DNA from: Ustilago trichophora
Taxonomy: Eukaryota > Basidiomycota > Ustilaginomycetes > Ustilaginales > Ustilaginaceae
Direction: 5' to 3'
Assembly: GCA_900323505.1 (NCBI GenBank)
Contig: OOIN01000005.1
Coordinates: forward strand, 558,001 to 622,000
DNA length: 64,000 bases
The notes beneath the pieces are model-generated. The model searched no databases. It was not told the DNA's origin and saw only the letters and a list, made by a program, of their open reading frames with translations. Position 1 is the stretch's first letter. Every line of letters begins with the position of its first letter. The position numbers and the translations under genes are program-made. Shown one piece after another: positions 20,477-35,044 of this stretch.

Positions 20477-22213
20477 TCAACCATGCCTGCTAGCCGGAGT
20501 AGGCGTTGCAGTAGCCCTCCTGTCCGCTCCTCCTCCTCCTGTTGCTGTGGTACTACTGGCAGCACTTGCATCAAGTCTCCTGAGATACTCTTCCATCTTT
20601 TCTGCGCCTGATTTGGTCTTGTGCATTGTGCGGCTGGTTAATCTAGGTACGCAGGACGAAGATGATGGTGCGGTTGCGACCGTGCTTGCTCCACCCTCGC
20701 AAGGTATTGTCGACATCGGACCTTGGTAGTCCATTGCGGATGTCGTTGCTGTCGTTGGTGGGGCAGGAGAAGGTGCATGTCGTTTGATTCGCGTTCCGCA
20801 GTGGGATGAGAAAGAGGCCGAAGTTTGAGATGACCACTCGTCCTGGGTCGAGGTCGTTAGGGAGGAGACAAACGAGGTCTGTGACGAAGCGGCGGAAGAG
20901 GGGCGGGCGATGATTGGACCTTCATCCTCTGAACCATCATCCCTAGACTCGTTGTCATCTGTGGTTGCAGAGGTGGCAGTGCAAGTCGACATGCATCGAA
21001 GAGACCGGAGTGAGGCAGCAGAGTTGGTGAAGCGAGCATCGTGACGATGTCGGGGACTCTTGTGGCTACCGAGCATAGACGACAATCCGCTCAATTCTGA
21101 TCTGAACGAACCAGTCGATGAAGAAATGGATGGTGTAGGAGATCCTTTTCTCCTCTGCTGCGACCCAAAGTCTTGCTTGGCGCCAACCAGATCATCCGAA
21201 GAACCGACGTTGTGACCAGCTGCGATCTCACCCCTAAAGCGGGAAGACGGCTTCTCGCCCGTCCACGTCTTGGACGTAGGCACGACTTCAAAGGCGATGC
21301 GATAGGCGTCGAGCCAAGCTTCGGTCGCGCGTCCGTCGGTGCGATTGAGATAGCTGGGTTTGTCGTTGGCGGCGAGTTGAGCCTCGATCATCTTTTCTTG
21401 CAGATGAGCAGGCGGGTAGGCGATGGCCACGGCATAGTTGGACGCGGTGGAGGCAGCTTGCTGGCAGTATAGACAGACGCTGAGAAGCTCGCGTAGATAG
21501 CGAGGCGCTTCGAGTGCAGAAAACATGTCTTTGGCCGATGATGTGGAGGCAGCAGCAGAGTTCACCTCAACCTCTGTCTCGTGTTCGATGCTCGATTGAT
21601 GTGCCAATGCTGCAGCTCTTGCCTTTTCGATCTGTGCAGTAGCAGCGCGGAAGTGCTCTCTCTGGGCAAAGATGCCAGGCGCGGGCTGGGTGAGCATGAG
21701 ATCGCCATCTTGGGTAGAGACGGCAATCTTATCCTCAAGCCAGCGGGTTGCCTTTCTAGCGGCGAGGTTGATGGGCTCATCGCCCTTCTTGAGAAGGTCG
21801 AGGGTGTTGATGGCTTCAAGAGGAATAATGACGCAGGTGGACTGGTCGCGGCTCCAGTTGTGTACGCTGCGCAACGAAAAAATGAGCACGCTGGCGTCGA
21901 CAAGCCGGATCGAGCCAGCTGTGCTAGCAGTAGAATCAGTGTTGCGATCTGCTGGCGCGTCGGCAGTAGGGGCGACACCAGGACCAGTCAGAGCTCGTGG
22001 CATTGGACGTCCCTGTGAGACATCACGACGAGGATTTGAGGAAGCGAGATCAGCAGCAGGTCCACTCTTGGACTTGTGCATGCCACGCGGGTATGTGATC
22101 TTGGTAACGTCGCGTTCGAGCTTATCGACCTTGTCCTGGAGAAACATGACGCCCATTGCGTGAGAGAGACGCGCCTGGCGCTCTACTTTTTGCTGAACGG
22201 ATTCGTCGGCCAT
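20477..22213 (-). CDS. PIN-domain protein with disordered C-terminal half
   Basis: A 578-residue protein from ATG 22213 (MADESVQQKVERQARLSHAM). A short N-terminal helix (1-40) is followed at about 102-165 by the start of a PIN-type nuclease fold: IRLVDASVLIFSLRSVHNW with acidic D106, VIIPLEAINTLDLLKKG with E133, then NLAARKATRWLED. A second conserved-looking block, YLRELLSVCLYCQQAAS and VAIAYPP, lies near 235-265. PIN folds cut RNA when three or four acids are present; I can place only two with confidence, so activity is unproven. The domain resembles the PIN regions of NMD-linked proteins (Smg6/Nmd4 type), but that is a guess. The last 250 residues are Ser/Thr-rich and look disordered. Confidence 0.7.
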   Translation of the reverse strand: MADESVQQKVERQARLSHAMGVMFLQDKVDKLERDVTKITYPRGMHKSKSGPAADLASSNPRRDVSQGRPMPRALTGPGVAPTADAPADRNTDSTASTAGSIRLVDASVLIFSLRSVHNWSRDQSTCVIIPLEAINTLDLLKKGDEPINLAARKATRWLEDKIAVSTQDGDLMLTQPAPGIFAQREHFRAATAQIEKARAAALAHQSSIEHETEVEVNSAAASTSSAKDMFSALEAPRYLRELLSVCLYCQQAASTASNYAVAIAYPPAHLQEKMIEAQLAANDKPSYLNRTDGRATEAWLDAYRIAFEVVPTSKTWTGEKPSSRFRGEIAAGHNVGSSDDLVGAKQDFGSQQRRKGSPTPSISSSTGSFRSELSGLSSMLGSHKSPRHRHDARFTNSAASLRSLRCMSTCTATSATTDDNESRDDGSEDEGPIIARPSSAASSQTSFVSSLTTSTQDEWSSQTSASFSSHCGTRIKRHAPSPAPPTTATTSAMDYQGPMSTIPCEGGASTVATAPSSSSCVPRLTSRTMHKTKSGAEKMEEYLRRLDASAASSTTATGGGGADRRATATPTPASRHG

Positions 22214-26199
<3,986 letters not shown>

Positions 26200-26604
26200 A
26201 GCGGTCATTCGAACTGGGGTGGTGAAAGTCTGAAGTTTTCATCGCTTCCATTTTGCAACTCGACTCGAACGTCTTTTGCTCTGCGTCGCTCATATTCCCC
26301 TACTATTTCGTTGATTCCGAGTAGACGGCGATGCAAGCTGTGCAATCTCGGCCTTGTTTTGTTTTGTTTTTCTTTGAATCTTATCAAGTGTTTGTGCTGA
26401 TTTGTATGGTTCTCAAGGGGTATGTTGTGAAAGAGAAGCAGGTTGCATCACAAGTTGGATCAAGAAAGACGAGGTTGGAGTGTGGTGATTGAGTCTATGA
26501 AGAATGCGTTTCTCGAGAGTTTACAAGTTGTCAAAGGATGGTGTGAAAGAAGTACATGTAATAGTCGGCAGGTTGAATTGAACGGTGAAATTGTGATTTT
26601 GAAT
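26200..26604. other. Convergent intergenic region
   Basis: About 400 bp between the SEC23 and PAM18 stops. AT-richer than the genes; no gene seen. Confidence 0.6.
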
Positions 26605-27274
26605 TTAACGGGTGACGACCTTGTCGAGGAGGTCTTTTGCTTCGTTGATCTCTGCGATTTTGCCAAAGCAAAGAAAAGGTAGATAAAGGAAGAAAAAAGT
26701 TGTGAGTATGATGCTGGACCGATCTTTGATTTGAAGAGTATGATGATGAGGGGGGAGGAGGGGGATTGTGAGACTTACTGGAAGCGAGGTAAGGAGCGCC
26801 ACCTCTGTCTGGGTGATTTGCGATCATCATTCTTCTATGAGCGTCTTTTACTTTTGCCTTTGTCAAAGCAGTTTCTCTGAGGCCTAAGATTTGAGCTGCT
26901 TCTTTCTTGTCCATTTTAGCGTTGAAGCCTCCTTTGATCCATTTTCCACCGGAAGGACCGGCGCCATTTTTGGAACCGAGCAAGAGGTTTGCGATGAGAC
27001 CTGCGGTTACGAGACCTGCGCCGATCATGATAGGTGTAGCGATGGGTTTAGGCGCGGTATGTTGGAACAAGAGGGATGATGTTGGACGGAAAGGTGTAGA
27101 TAAAGACCTAGATGCAGAAGCTGATGAAGAAGATGCGAATGTAGAGCGAGTTGAAGAAGAGCAAGAGGAGGCATATCGTATCGCGGAAACTCGCATGGTG
27201 GTGGTGGTGGAAGAAGAGGTGGACGTTGCCATTCGGGCAATGGTGCGTGTTGCAGCAGTTGTCGTTGCAATCAT
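26605..27274 (-). CDS. PAM18: Mitochondrial import motor J-protein Pam18/Tim14 (one intron)
   Basis: Exons 27274-26779 and 26651-26605 over a 127-bp intron (donor GTAAGT, acceptor GCAG) give 180 residues. Splicing rebuilds APYLASKINEAKDLLDKVV, the conserved end of Tim14-type J domains. Pam18 stimulates the ATPase of mitochondrial Hsp70 at the TIM23 translocase. Layout: a Ser/Thr/Arg-rich presequence (1-70), a membrane span around 80-99 (TPIMIGAGLVTAGLIANLLL), the link GGKWIKGGFNAKMDKKEAAQ, and a J domain with HPD at 154-156 in RMMIANHPDRGG. The start ATG at 27274 is the first in frame. TIM21 later in this window acts at the same translocase, but the genes are far apart and probably unlinked in control. 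Confidence 0.93.
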
Positions 27275-27330
27275 CTTGATATGTGATGTTGCTCCTCTGT
27301 ATTGGAGGATACTCAAGGTGAGGGACGTAG

Positions 27331-27367
<37 letters not shown>

Positions 27368-28696
27368 TTGATGATGGTGAAGAGGATGTGCTCAGCGAGT
27401 GAGGAAAGGGTGAATTCGGTTAGAGCGAGACCTTTCTTCCTTTTCCGAAAATTGTTGGTGCATCTCATACGCACGAAATCGGGCAATTCTTCAATTTGAA
27501 TGTCAAACTATATGAATCTGACAACGTGAAAAGCTCGAATAATTGCTCCTCATAGTGATGTCGTCGAGAACGCAGTCACTGGTCAGGCACAACACACAAG
27601 CCTCGGCAAGCAGTTGTTGTACAGCAGCACATGTTTGTGACCGTGTTGCTGCTTCTACTGCTTTTGCTGCTTATTCACTGCTGCACGGAAAAGTAAACTG
27701 TACCGTACGATCCCACGAGATCGGCAGTTACTGACTTTGCACGAAAAGGGGGTTAAAGCGAAGAAGCAGCTGCCCACTACGTAAACCTGCGTTGCGCAAA
27801 AAAATCAAAATTAAAATACAATACAAAAAATAAGCGTCACACAGTCGCCGTGCCTTCTCTTGGCGCTTACAGTAGGTATAATAATTCTTTATTTATTTAT
27901 TGACCTTATTTGTTTTGCAGACCACACACATCATCCGAGACAGAGAGAAAGAGAGAAGGCAGCTCTGATTTGACGGATGACACAAGACCGAATGTCGACT
28001 GACGGTTGTGAGAATTTCATTGCGAATGAGGCCCCTTTTGGCCAACAACGGTGCTTTCTCAGGAACGACGTGGGTAAGGTGGATCAAGTTAGCTCGGAAC
28101 GGCGTGTACGACCGAGTGTGTGGAGGAGCAAAGTGGAAGGAAGAAGAGTACAGTACTGTACTGTACTGTACATGTGCTCAGATCATCCTTTGTGCACTCT
28201 GCTCTCTGTCCTGAGTCATGATTGTGACATGTCATGCTCCGCTGCGCTGGGTTACAAAACACCACGCGTGAATAAGACTCGCTTCTCCAAGTTTTCCTAG
28301 ACGAGCGAGATGAAGAGCAGATCACTACTCAGCACAAAGCAGAGACAAGACAAGAGAGAGTAAATGCAAATGTGCGTGTGATGACGACTAACAATGTGGA
28401 CCCTGTCCCTCTCTAAGCTGTCTCTAAGCTGTCTCTTCTGAGTCTGTCTTGTCGCTTGCTTGTTTGAGCTGCTTCCTACTTCTTATCCACCATCAACCTA
28501 CTTTCGGCTTCGGAACTTGACGCCTTCTTTTTGCCTTTGAGCCATCTCGTTCGGCTATCAATACCCCGGCTCAGTGGGTCCGAACATCGGTATCCCACCT
28601 TTTCAACAGGAAGCTGGCTCTTTCCCCCCTCGACACGCATTCAATGACATAGCAACCTTTTCAAGCACCACGGCACATTGTTCATTTCCGCACACC
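27275..28696. other. Divergent promoter region, PAM18 / OGT
   Basis: About 1.4 kb. It contains a (GA)n microsatellite at about 27335-27362, a palindromic TACAGTACTGTACTGTACTG tract near 28149-28171, and AT-rich segments near 27800-27900. No gene seen. Confidence 0.5.
28644..28652 (+). promoter_or_regulatory. Minimal upstream open reading frame before OGT
   Basis: ATGACATAG lies 45 bp before the OGT start codon, in another frame. If it is in the mRNA leader it is a two-codon uORF that could lower translation of the main frame. Transcription start is unknown. Confidence 0.4.
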
Positions 28697-31600
28697 ATGC
28701 CGAATCTTCCACCCAGCTCGTTCGGCTCGGACGCTTCCAGCTCAGCATCTTACCGAAGAGGCTCAGAGCAGCTCGCCACTCCGCACTTGGCAGCAGCTCA
28801 GAATGCTATCTCGCCGCGCAGAGCATCCCTGGGCAACGTCATGCCTACCGGTAGCGCAAATGACATGCTCAGAGCCGCTTCCGCCATGGCTGCACAGGCC
28901 AGCTCAGGAGCCCAAGGTCTTCAAGCTGTCAGCTCCGCTCTTCTCAACCAAGCCAAAGCGCAGGCTTCAGCCGCTGCACTCGGTTTCCAGGATGCGCCGA
29001 CTGCCAATGCTGTGGACCCACAATCCACCCCCATGGCTCGAAACTGGTCCGACTCGGCTGGATACTCTGCCGCCATGAGTGCACATATCGCCTCCACCAT
29101 CCAGAATCAGATGGTCAAGCCAGCTCACCCTGCTGCAGCACAGCTGCCTCCATCGTCGACCGCTCCAATCAGCGCCGCCATCGACCCACAAGCTTCTTTA
29201 CCACACTCCGAGGACCCCGAAGTCCAGATGGGTCGCATTGCTGCTCAAGCTGCTGCACGTGAAGCACAGACACAGTGGCGTACTCAACTTGCATTACGCT
29301 CTTCAGCACGCACCGATGTTGCTACAGCTCAAGCCCCTGCTGCTTTCACCTCGTCCGCACACCCAACCTCTTCCAGCATCAACTCGGCCTCCACCTCAGG
29401 TCCCGACACAGGCCCTTTGCCCACACAGAATGGACCAAACACTCAAAATACCGCTGCAACTGGTACAACAGACATGTCTGTCACCGAGTACCTTCGCTAT
29501 CTAGGTCTCAGCCACATCGAGATGCCATCGCAAGGCATCGAGCAATCCTATGGAAGAGCCTCCACCTCGTCTTCCCGCTATTGGGACGCAACAAATCCAC
29601 ACATGGGCTTCAGCCTGTCCGGAGTTCCTAGCATGCCATTGATGCCCAATCCACCCCTCCAAATGTTACCGCCGCCCGCATCTCCTTCCTTCCGCAGAAA
29701 GCAATCTCGAGGTCGATCTTGGATTCGTCATCCTTCCAGTGCCTCGGTCAGCTCCACTGATTCTGGCGACACCAGCAACGACTTTGAGCCCAACGTCATG
29801 TCGCCCTTCCCATATCCATTCCAGGTCGTGCAGACACCAGGTGGTACCGCAAGAGCTGGATGGTGGGTACCTGTTTCTGAGGTGCCGCCCGAGAAGAGAG
29901 CCAAGGCAGTCAAGATCGGAGACGAGCCATCGACCACTTCCGCATTCGCCTTTCCCAACGTGTCCAAGCTCGAGTCCGTACCCGAAGGCAGCGCTGCTGC
30001 TGAAGATGCAGATGACGATGAAGAAGGCCAGCTCCTCTTCCAGCCCACTTATCGTGACTTTACCAAAGACGAGTACTCCACTTTGGCCACAGCTGCTGCT
30101 TATGCTACTGCAGCACTCACCAGCATCGCCTCAACTCCAGGCGGCACATCACAATCGAGCTCTTGGAGACCTCTCACAGCCTCTGAACAGGAAGCCATTG
30201 CCAACCAGCTCAGAGCTTGGGCCGGCCTTGAGGGCCCGCATGCCCAAGCGGAAGCTCGTAAGGCCCTTGAGCAACGTCAAATACACCTCATCAATCAAGC
30301 AATCCATCGTGATTTGCCCACACCTCGAGACAGTGACAAAAACAAAATTGCTGACGATGACTTTGGTCAACTCCGTCGACCCGAAGAGGCTGCTCGCTTC
30401 TTTCCACCCGACTTTGCCAGTCACTACCGCACCCAGCTCCAGGCTCTTGCCGAAGGCTACTATACTCGCCTGCACAACGAGAACCTAGCCCAAGCGCACT
30501 ATGCACAGCCTGCCGCAAAGGAGCGTCGTATCGATACTGAGCCAAGCGATCGACAAGACGCCCAGCACCTCGGCGCCACAGGTCCTGCAGCGTATAAGGA
30601 TGCAAACAAGACTCCTACATCCAAGCCGGCGCAGGGCACCGTGCCCAGTGTCGAAGGATTTGGCGGCATGGAGCCTCCAGTCCATACTCCCACTTTGCGT
30701 CCAGGAGCGCGTGACCCAGTCGAGCTCTTGAGTGCCGCCTCCAACGCAGCTGGCCACGACGTCTCGTCCCCCGAAGTGCGCGACCAGTTGCTTCAGTACG
30801 CTCATGGTCTCTACACACAGGGACCTCCACAGGCCGATGCCTCCGCCAAAGGCCTCGACAAGCTGCATCCAACGCTTCTGCCTTTACTGCACACTCTTCA
30901 CAAGCTTCATCCTAACCACCTGCCGACTCTGCTACTGCTGTCGTGCGCATACTACGCTGCCGACAACTATGCAGGCTCGCTCTGGTACAACAACCTCATC
31001 TTACGCATCGACCCCAACTATGTCGAAAGCATGAGTAACATCGGCACGACGCTGCGGGCGTTGGGCCGCTATCAGGAAGCCGAGAGTTGGTGGTGGAGAG
31101 CTGTCCGTCTGCGACCTGGCTACTGGGATGCCTATGAGAATCTTCTGGGCGTCATGTGCGCCACCAATCCTCCACCAACGGCAGGCAAAGCCAATGGAGC
31201 ACAAGAAGCACCGCCGTCGCAGCCAAGATTCAAGGAGGCGCTTCAACTGTGTGAGCATGTGGAATCGCATGTCGTTGGTCAGCAGAATGCGCTAGGGACG
31301 GCGCTGCCTCTTTATCTCCCACCCAACATGCCATTGACACAGACACCTCGATTGCAGAATCTGTTCTATGCCAAAGGTAACCTCAAATTTGTTCTACCAG
31401 AGCTCGGTGCAGTGCCAGCGGCCGCAGAATATCAGAAGGCGGTCGAAGTGGTGCTGTCGCCAGACGAAGCGAGGCGGTACAGCCTTCGAGATCTGGTCGT
31501 TGCCACGTGCGCAGTAGGACTTCTCTCGATGGGCGCTATGCTTCCCGGCACTGCGGCAGCAGCTGCTGCCCTCGAGGTGGCAGTGGCGATGGGGATCAAC

Positions 31601-34600
31601 CCTACCAATCCGGAGCATGCTGCATATCTGGCAAGTGGAGCATTCCATCACTTTTGCCCCGGTGGCATTCTCGCGCTCGTCAAGCTATCTGGTGATGTGA
31701 TTGTCAGCACTTTGCTCCGGCTCGGCAATGGACAGCTTCCCATGCTGTTGCTGCTGCCAGAAGCGGCTACTCAGCTGTGCAAGGTCATCTTTGCCGAAAC
31801 AGCAGGCGGACTACCTGCGCTGGCTCGATCGCCAGCCAGCTCGAAATCGCAAAACTTGGCTACGCTGCAACAGGCGCAGAAGCAGGCCGCGCAGACCACT
31901 TCGACCATCTTGCTGACGCTTGCCAAGCTCTTCCAGGATGCCACCGCCAGTCCGATTGCTGGTCCGCACGGCCCGTTGACGCTCGGTGGGATCCCACCCT
32001 CGATCTCGTTACTGCTGCCGCTGTACTATCTGTCGATTTCGATGCATGCATCCGCCTCGACTTGCAACAACTTGGGCATCTTGCTGTCCTCTATCCCTGT
32101 CGTGACCACCGTTATCAACGCAGCAGGCCAGCCGCAGCAGCTGAACGGGCAAGCATTGGCGATGCAGTACTACACACAGGGTCTGCAGCTCGATCCCAAG
32201 CACCCGCACATCTACACCAACCTGGGATCGTTGCTCAAAGATTTGGGTCATCTCAATGAAGCGATCAAGATGTATCAGAAGGCGGTCGAGTGCAACCCCA
32301 ACTTTGACGTTGCTCTTGCTAATCTGGGTAACGCGATCAAAGATCAAGGAAGGACGCAGGACTCAGTGATTTACTACCGTCGGGCGGTACAGGTGAACCC
32401 GCATTTTCCTGAAGCGTTGTGCGGGCTTGTCAATGCGTTGCTCGCAGTGTGCGACTGGACAGAGGTGTATACGGATAAACGTGCGAAGGATCAAGGCAGT
32501 CAGAGCACCGGGGGCAAGGAAAGCAGCGATTCTACGTCTTCGCCAGGTGGCTGGATGGTCAACGTCTCCGAACTAGTATCCAAGCAGCTGCGGGATGGCT
32601 GCCAGTACGGTGCCGGTGCATTCCAGACAGCGGGACGGTTGGAAGAATGGGTCCAAGCCATTATCACTTCCATGGGCGACACTCGTCCGGCAGCGGTGCA
32701 GATCTGGACGCAGCGTCTGCAGCCATTCTATCAGCCTGGTTTCGACAGGGTGGCAAACCAGGTCTGTGAAGGAGGCTATCTCATCCAGCTGATCGAGCGG
32801 ATGATGCGTCGATCACAGCGCAGATGGTACGTCGATGCATACGGTGCAAGCGTATTGCACACAGACACCGAGCTTCCAAGGGTGACCGCGGCGCAGACCA
32901 GCGCTGCGAGCTATGCACGTCCCAAGCTGCCTTCCTGCCTCGTCACTCCTGCGGTCCCCACAGTGCTGCCGTTCCACACATTCACCTATCCTCTGTCTCC
33001 ACGACAGATTCGGCTCATCTGCCACCGTAACGCGCTCAGAATTTCACAGAGCACCTTGACGCAGATGTGGGTGCCCGATGTGGTGTACCCTCCGCCTTCG
33101 CCACCCGCACCCAAGATCAACGTTGGCTACGTCTCTTCCGACTTTAATAACCATCCCCTTGCTCACCTGATGCAGTCGGTATTCGGTTTCCACGACCTGT
33201 CGCGCTTCAACGTCTTCCTCTACGCCACAACACCCTCCGATGGCAGTCCTTACCGCCAAAAGATCGAGCGGGAAGCACAGCACTTCCTCGACGTTTCAGC
33301 ATGGTCGAATCAGCAGGTGGTAGAGCGTATTGTTATGGACAACATTCATGTGCTCATGAACTTGAACGGCTACACTAAGGGAGCACGAAACGAGATCTTT
33401 GCCGCTCGCCCCTGTCCCGTTCAGATGGAGTTTATGGGTTTCGCAGGAAGCATGGCCTCGCGGTGGACAGATTGGGTTGTAGCAGACCCCATCGTATGTC
33501 CTCCCGAAATGACGTGTGTCGACCGATGGCGATACCAAAAGCAAGCAGCAGCTGCATCTGGTACAGTACTCCAACAGCGACCTACCGACATGCTTGCAGA
33601 CATTGACCCCGAAGAAGACTCTGAAGAATGGGTCTACCCCGATCGATTCATCTACATGCCCCACTCGTACTTTGTCAACGACCACAAGCAAGGATTTCGC
33701 GAACCCAATCCATCTGCAGAGACGCTCCAACTCGCCGCCACCACCACCGTCCAACCGGCTGGCACAACATCACCGCAGCTGACAGAAGACCAACTCTGGG
33801 CCAGTGAAGAGATGAAGCGTTACGCCATGCGACGGGAACTCTTCCCGACCTTACCCGACGACTATGTCATACTGGCCGATTTCAACCAGTTGTACAAATG
33901 CGATCCAATGCTGTTCAAATTGTGGCTTCGGATCCTGCAACGGGTGCCCAAATCGATCCTGTGGCTTTTGCGGTTCCCAGCAGCGGGAGAGCACCACCTT
34001 TTGCGCGAGGCACGGAGATATGCGGGTGACAAAGTCGCATCGCGTGTCATTTTCACCGATGTTGCGCCGAAACACATTCACATCCACCGCGGCCGCATTG
34101 CGGATCTGTTTTTGGACACGACAGAGTGCAACGCCCATACGACCGCCGCAGACATTCTGTGGTCAGCAACACCTGTGCTGACCTGGCCGAGACATGCACA
34201 CAAGATGTGTTCTAGAGTGGCTGCGTCGATTGTCCATGCGACCGGGTTTGGGGAGGAGATGACGGTGCATGGAGAACAAGAGTACGAGGATCGCGCGGTT
34301 CAATTGGCAGAGTCGTGCAGCTATGTATATTATGACGAGGAGGGAGAGGTTGTGGATGCAATGCTTGAGGAGGAGGGGAAGGGCAAGGTGAGATATGCGA
34401 GTGATTTAGAGGCGGATCCGGCGAGTGTTGCTGCTCAACCTCATGGGTCGGCTGCAGGGAGTGGTGGGCTGTTGAAGAATTCTTCGGCCACGGGTCAGGA
34501 AGGTATCTCTCGATCGACGTCATCCCCTACCAAAACCTCACAAGAATCATTCGCCGCTCACCCCTCATCAACGTCGACCAAACGCACCCGTTCGCAAAGC

Positions 34601-35044
34601 ATCATCCCACCTCCACCTCCCCCCCCTGCACCAGCCCCAACCGGCGTCTCCCTCGCCGAAGCAGCCAAACATCGTGACACCACCACCGCCACCGACCCCT
34701 CGCTTTTATCCTCCATCCCCGCACGGCATCTCATCCCCCTTGCCGCCTCCCCTTCATACCCTGGTGCGGTGACTCGCCGTTCTACCGCCAACTCAGAGTT
34801 GGGAAATTTGAGAAAAAAACTCTTCCTCACGCGCGAAATTCAAAGCACGCTCTTCAACACCAAACAGTGGACAAGAGATTTAGAAAAAGGTTATACAGAA
34901 GCTTGGCAAAGGTGGGTGCTAGGAGTGGATGTGGAGGATTCAGCCGAGACAGAAGCGTTGGAGGAGGAGGGGGAGCAAGTTGGGCTAAAAGCGTTGCGCA
35001 AGAGGGTGCGCGAGAGCGGACATATCTGGGTCAAAGATCTATAA
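28697..35044 (+). CDS. OGT: O-GlcNAc transferase homologue (TPR + GT41), very large
   Basis: A 2115-residue protein from ATG 28697 (MPNLPPSSFGSDASS); the frame is open slightly upstream but has no earlier ATG. OGT moves GlcNAc from UDP-GlcNAc to Ser/Thr of nuclear and cytosolic proteins. The N-terminal third is Ser/Ala/Pro-rich and probably disordered. Tetratricopeptide repeats appear at about 735-825 and again at about 1155-1245 (YTNLGSLLKDLGHLNEAIKM, VALANLGNAIKDQGRTQDS). The catalytic GT41 region starts near 1470 with KINVGYVSSDFNNHPLAHLM, then NLNGYTKGARNEIFAARPCP, LADFNQLYKCDPMLFKLWLR (Lys equivalent to the catalytic Lys of human OGT), ILWLLRFPAAGE and LFLDTTECNAHTTAADILWS. The C-terminus adds a poly-Pro, Ser-rich tail. 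It is about twice the length of human OGT and has no intron. Confidence 0.92.
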   Translation: MPNLPPSSFGSDASSSASYRRGSEQLATPHLAAAQNAISPRRASLGNVMPTGSANDMLRAASAMAAQASSGAQGLQAVSSALLNQAKAQASAAALGFQDAPTANAVDPQSTPMARNWSDSAGYSAAMSAHIASTIQNQMVKPAHPAAAQLPPSSTAPISAAIDPQASLPHSEDPEVQMGRIAAQAAAREAQTQWRTQLALRSSARTDVATAQAPAAFTSSAHPTSSSINSASTSGPDTGPLPTQNGPNTQNTAATGTTDMSVTEYLRYLGLSHIEMPSQGIEQSYGRASTSSSRYWDATNPHMGFSLSGVPSMPLMPNPPLQMLPPPASPSFRRKQSRGRSWIRHPSSASVSSTDSGDTSNDFEPNVMSPFPYPFQVVQTPGGTARAGWWVPVSEVPPEKRAKAVKIGDEPSTTSAFAFPNVSKLESVPEGSAAAEDADDDEEGQLLFQPTYRDFTKDEYSTLATAAAYATAALTSIASTPGGTSQSSSWRPLTASEQEAIANQLRAWAGLEGPHAQAEARKALEQRQIHLINQAIHRDLPTPRDSDKNKIADDDFGQLRRPEEAARFFPPDFASHYRTQLQALAEGYYTRLHNENLAQAHYAQPAAKERRIDTEPSDRQDAQHLGATGPAAYKDANKTPTSKPAQGTVPSVEGFGGMEPPVHTPTLRPGARDPVELLSAASNAAGHDVSSPEVRDQLLQYAHGLYTQGPPQADASAKGLDKLHPTLLPLLHTLHKLHPNHLPTLLLLSCAYYAADNYAGSLWYNNLILRIDPNYVESMSNIGTTLRALGRYQEAESWWWRAVRLRPGYWDAYENLLGVMCATNPPPTAGKANGAQEAPPSQPRFKEALQLCEHVESHVVGQQNALGTALPLYLPPNMPLTQTPRLQNLFYAKGNLKFVLPELGAVPAAAEYQKAVEVVLSPDEARRYSLRDLVVATCAVGLLSMGAMLPGTAAAAAALEVAVAMGINPTNPEHAAYLASGAFHHFCPGGILALVKLSGDVIVSTLLRLGNGQLPMLLLLPEAATQLCKVIFAETAGGLPALARSPASSKSQNLATLQQAQKQAAQTTSTILLTLAKLFQDATASPIAGPHGPLTLGGIPPSISLLLPLYYLSISMHASASTCNNLGILLSSIPVVTTVINAAGQPQQLNGQALAMQYYTQGLQLDPKHPHIYTNLGSLLKDLGHLNEAIKMYQKAVECNPNFDVALANLGNAIKDQGRTQDSVIYYRRAVQVNPHFPEALCGLVNALLAVCDWTEVYTDKRAKDQGSQSTGGKESSDSTSSPGGWMVNVSELVSKQLRDGCQYGAGAFQTAGRLEEWVQAIITSMGDTRPAAVQIWTQRLQPFYQPGFDRVANQVCEGGYLIQLIERMMRRSQRRWYVDAYGASVLHTDTELPRVTAAQTSAASYARPKLPSCLVTPAVPTVLPFHTFTYPLSPRQIRLICHRNALRISQSTLTQMWVPDVVYPPPSPPAPKINVGYVSSDFNNHPLAHLMQSVFGFHDLSRFNVFLYATTPSDGSPYRQKIEREAQHFLDVSAWSNQQVVERIVMDNIHVLMNLNGYTKGARNEIFAARPCPVQMEFMGFAGSMASRWTDWVVADPIVCPPEMTCVDRWRYQKQAAAASGTVLQQRPTDMLADIDPEEDSEEWVYPDRFIYMPHSYFVNDHKQGFREPNPSAETLQLAATTTVQPAGTTSPQLTEDQLWASEEMKRYAMRRELFPTLPDDYVILADFNQLYKCDPMLFKLWLRILQRVPKSILWLLRFPAAGEHHLLREARRYAGDKVASRVIFTDVAPKHIHIHRGRIADLFLDTTECNAHTTAADILWSATPVLTWPRHAHKMCSRVAASIVHATGFGEEMTVHGEQEYEDRAVQLAESCSYVYYDEEGEVVDAMLEEEGKGKVRYASDLEADPASVAAQPHGSAAGSGGLLKNSSATGQEGISRSTSSPTKTSQESFAAHPSSTSTKRTRSQSIIPPPPPPPAPAPTGVSLAEAAKHRDTTTATDPSLLSSIPARHLIPLAASPSYPGAVTRRSTANSELGNLRKKLFLTREIQSTLFNTKQWTRDLEKGYTEAWQRWVLGVDVEDSAETEALEEEGEQVGLKALRKRVRESGHIWVKDL

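Noticed and set aside
28574..28696. Upstream extension of the OGT frame
   Set aside because: It opens at GTG and contains no ATG before 28697.
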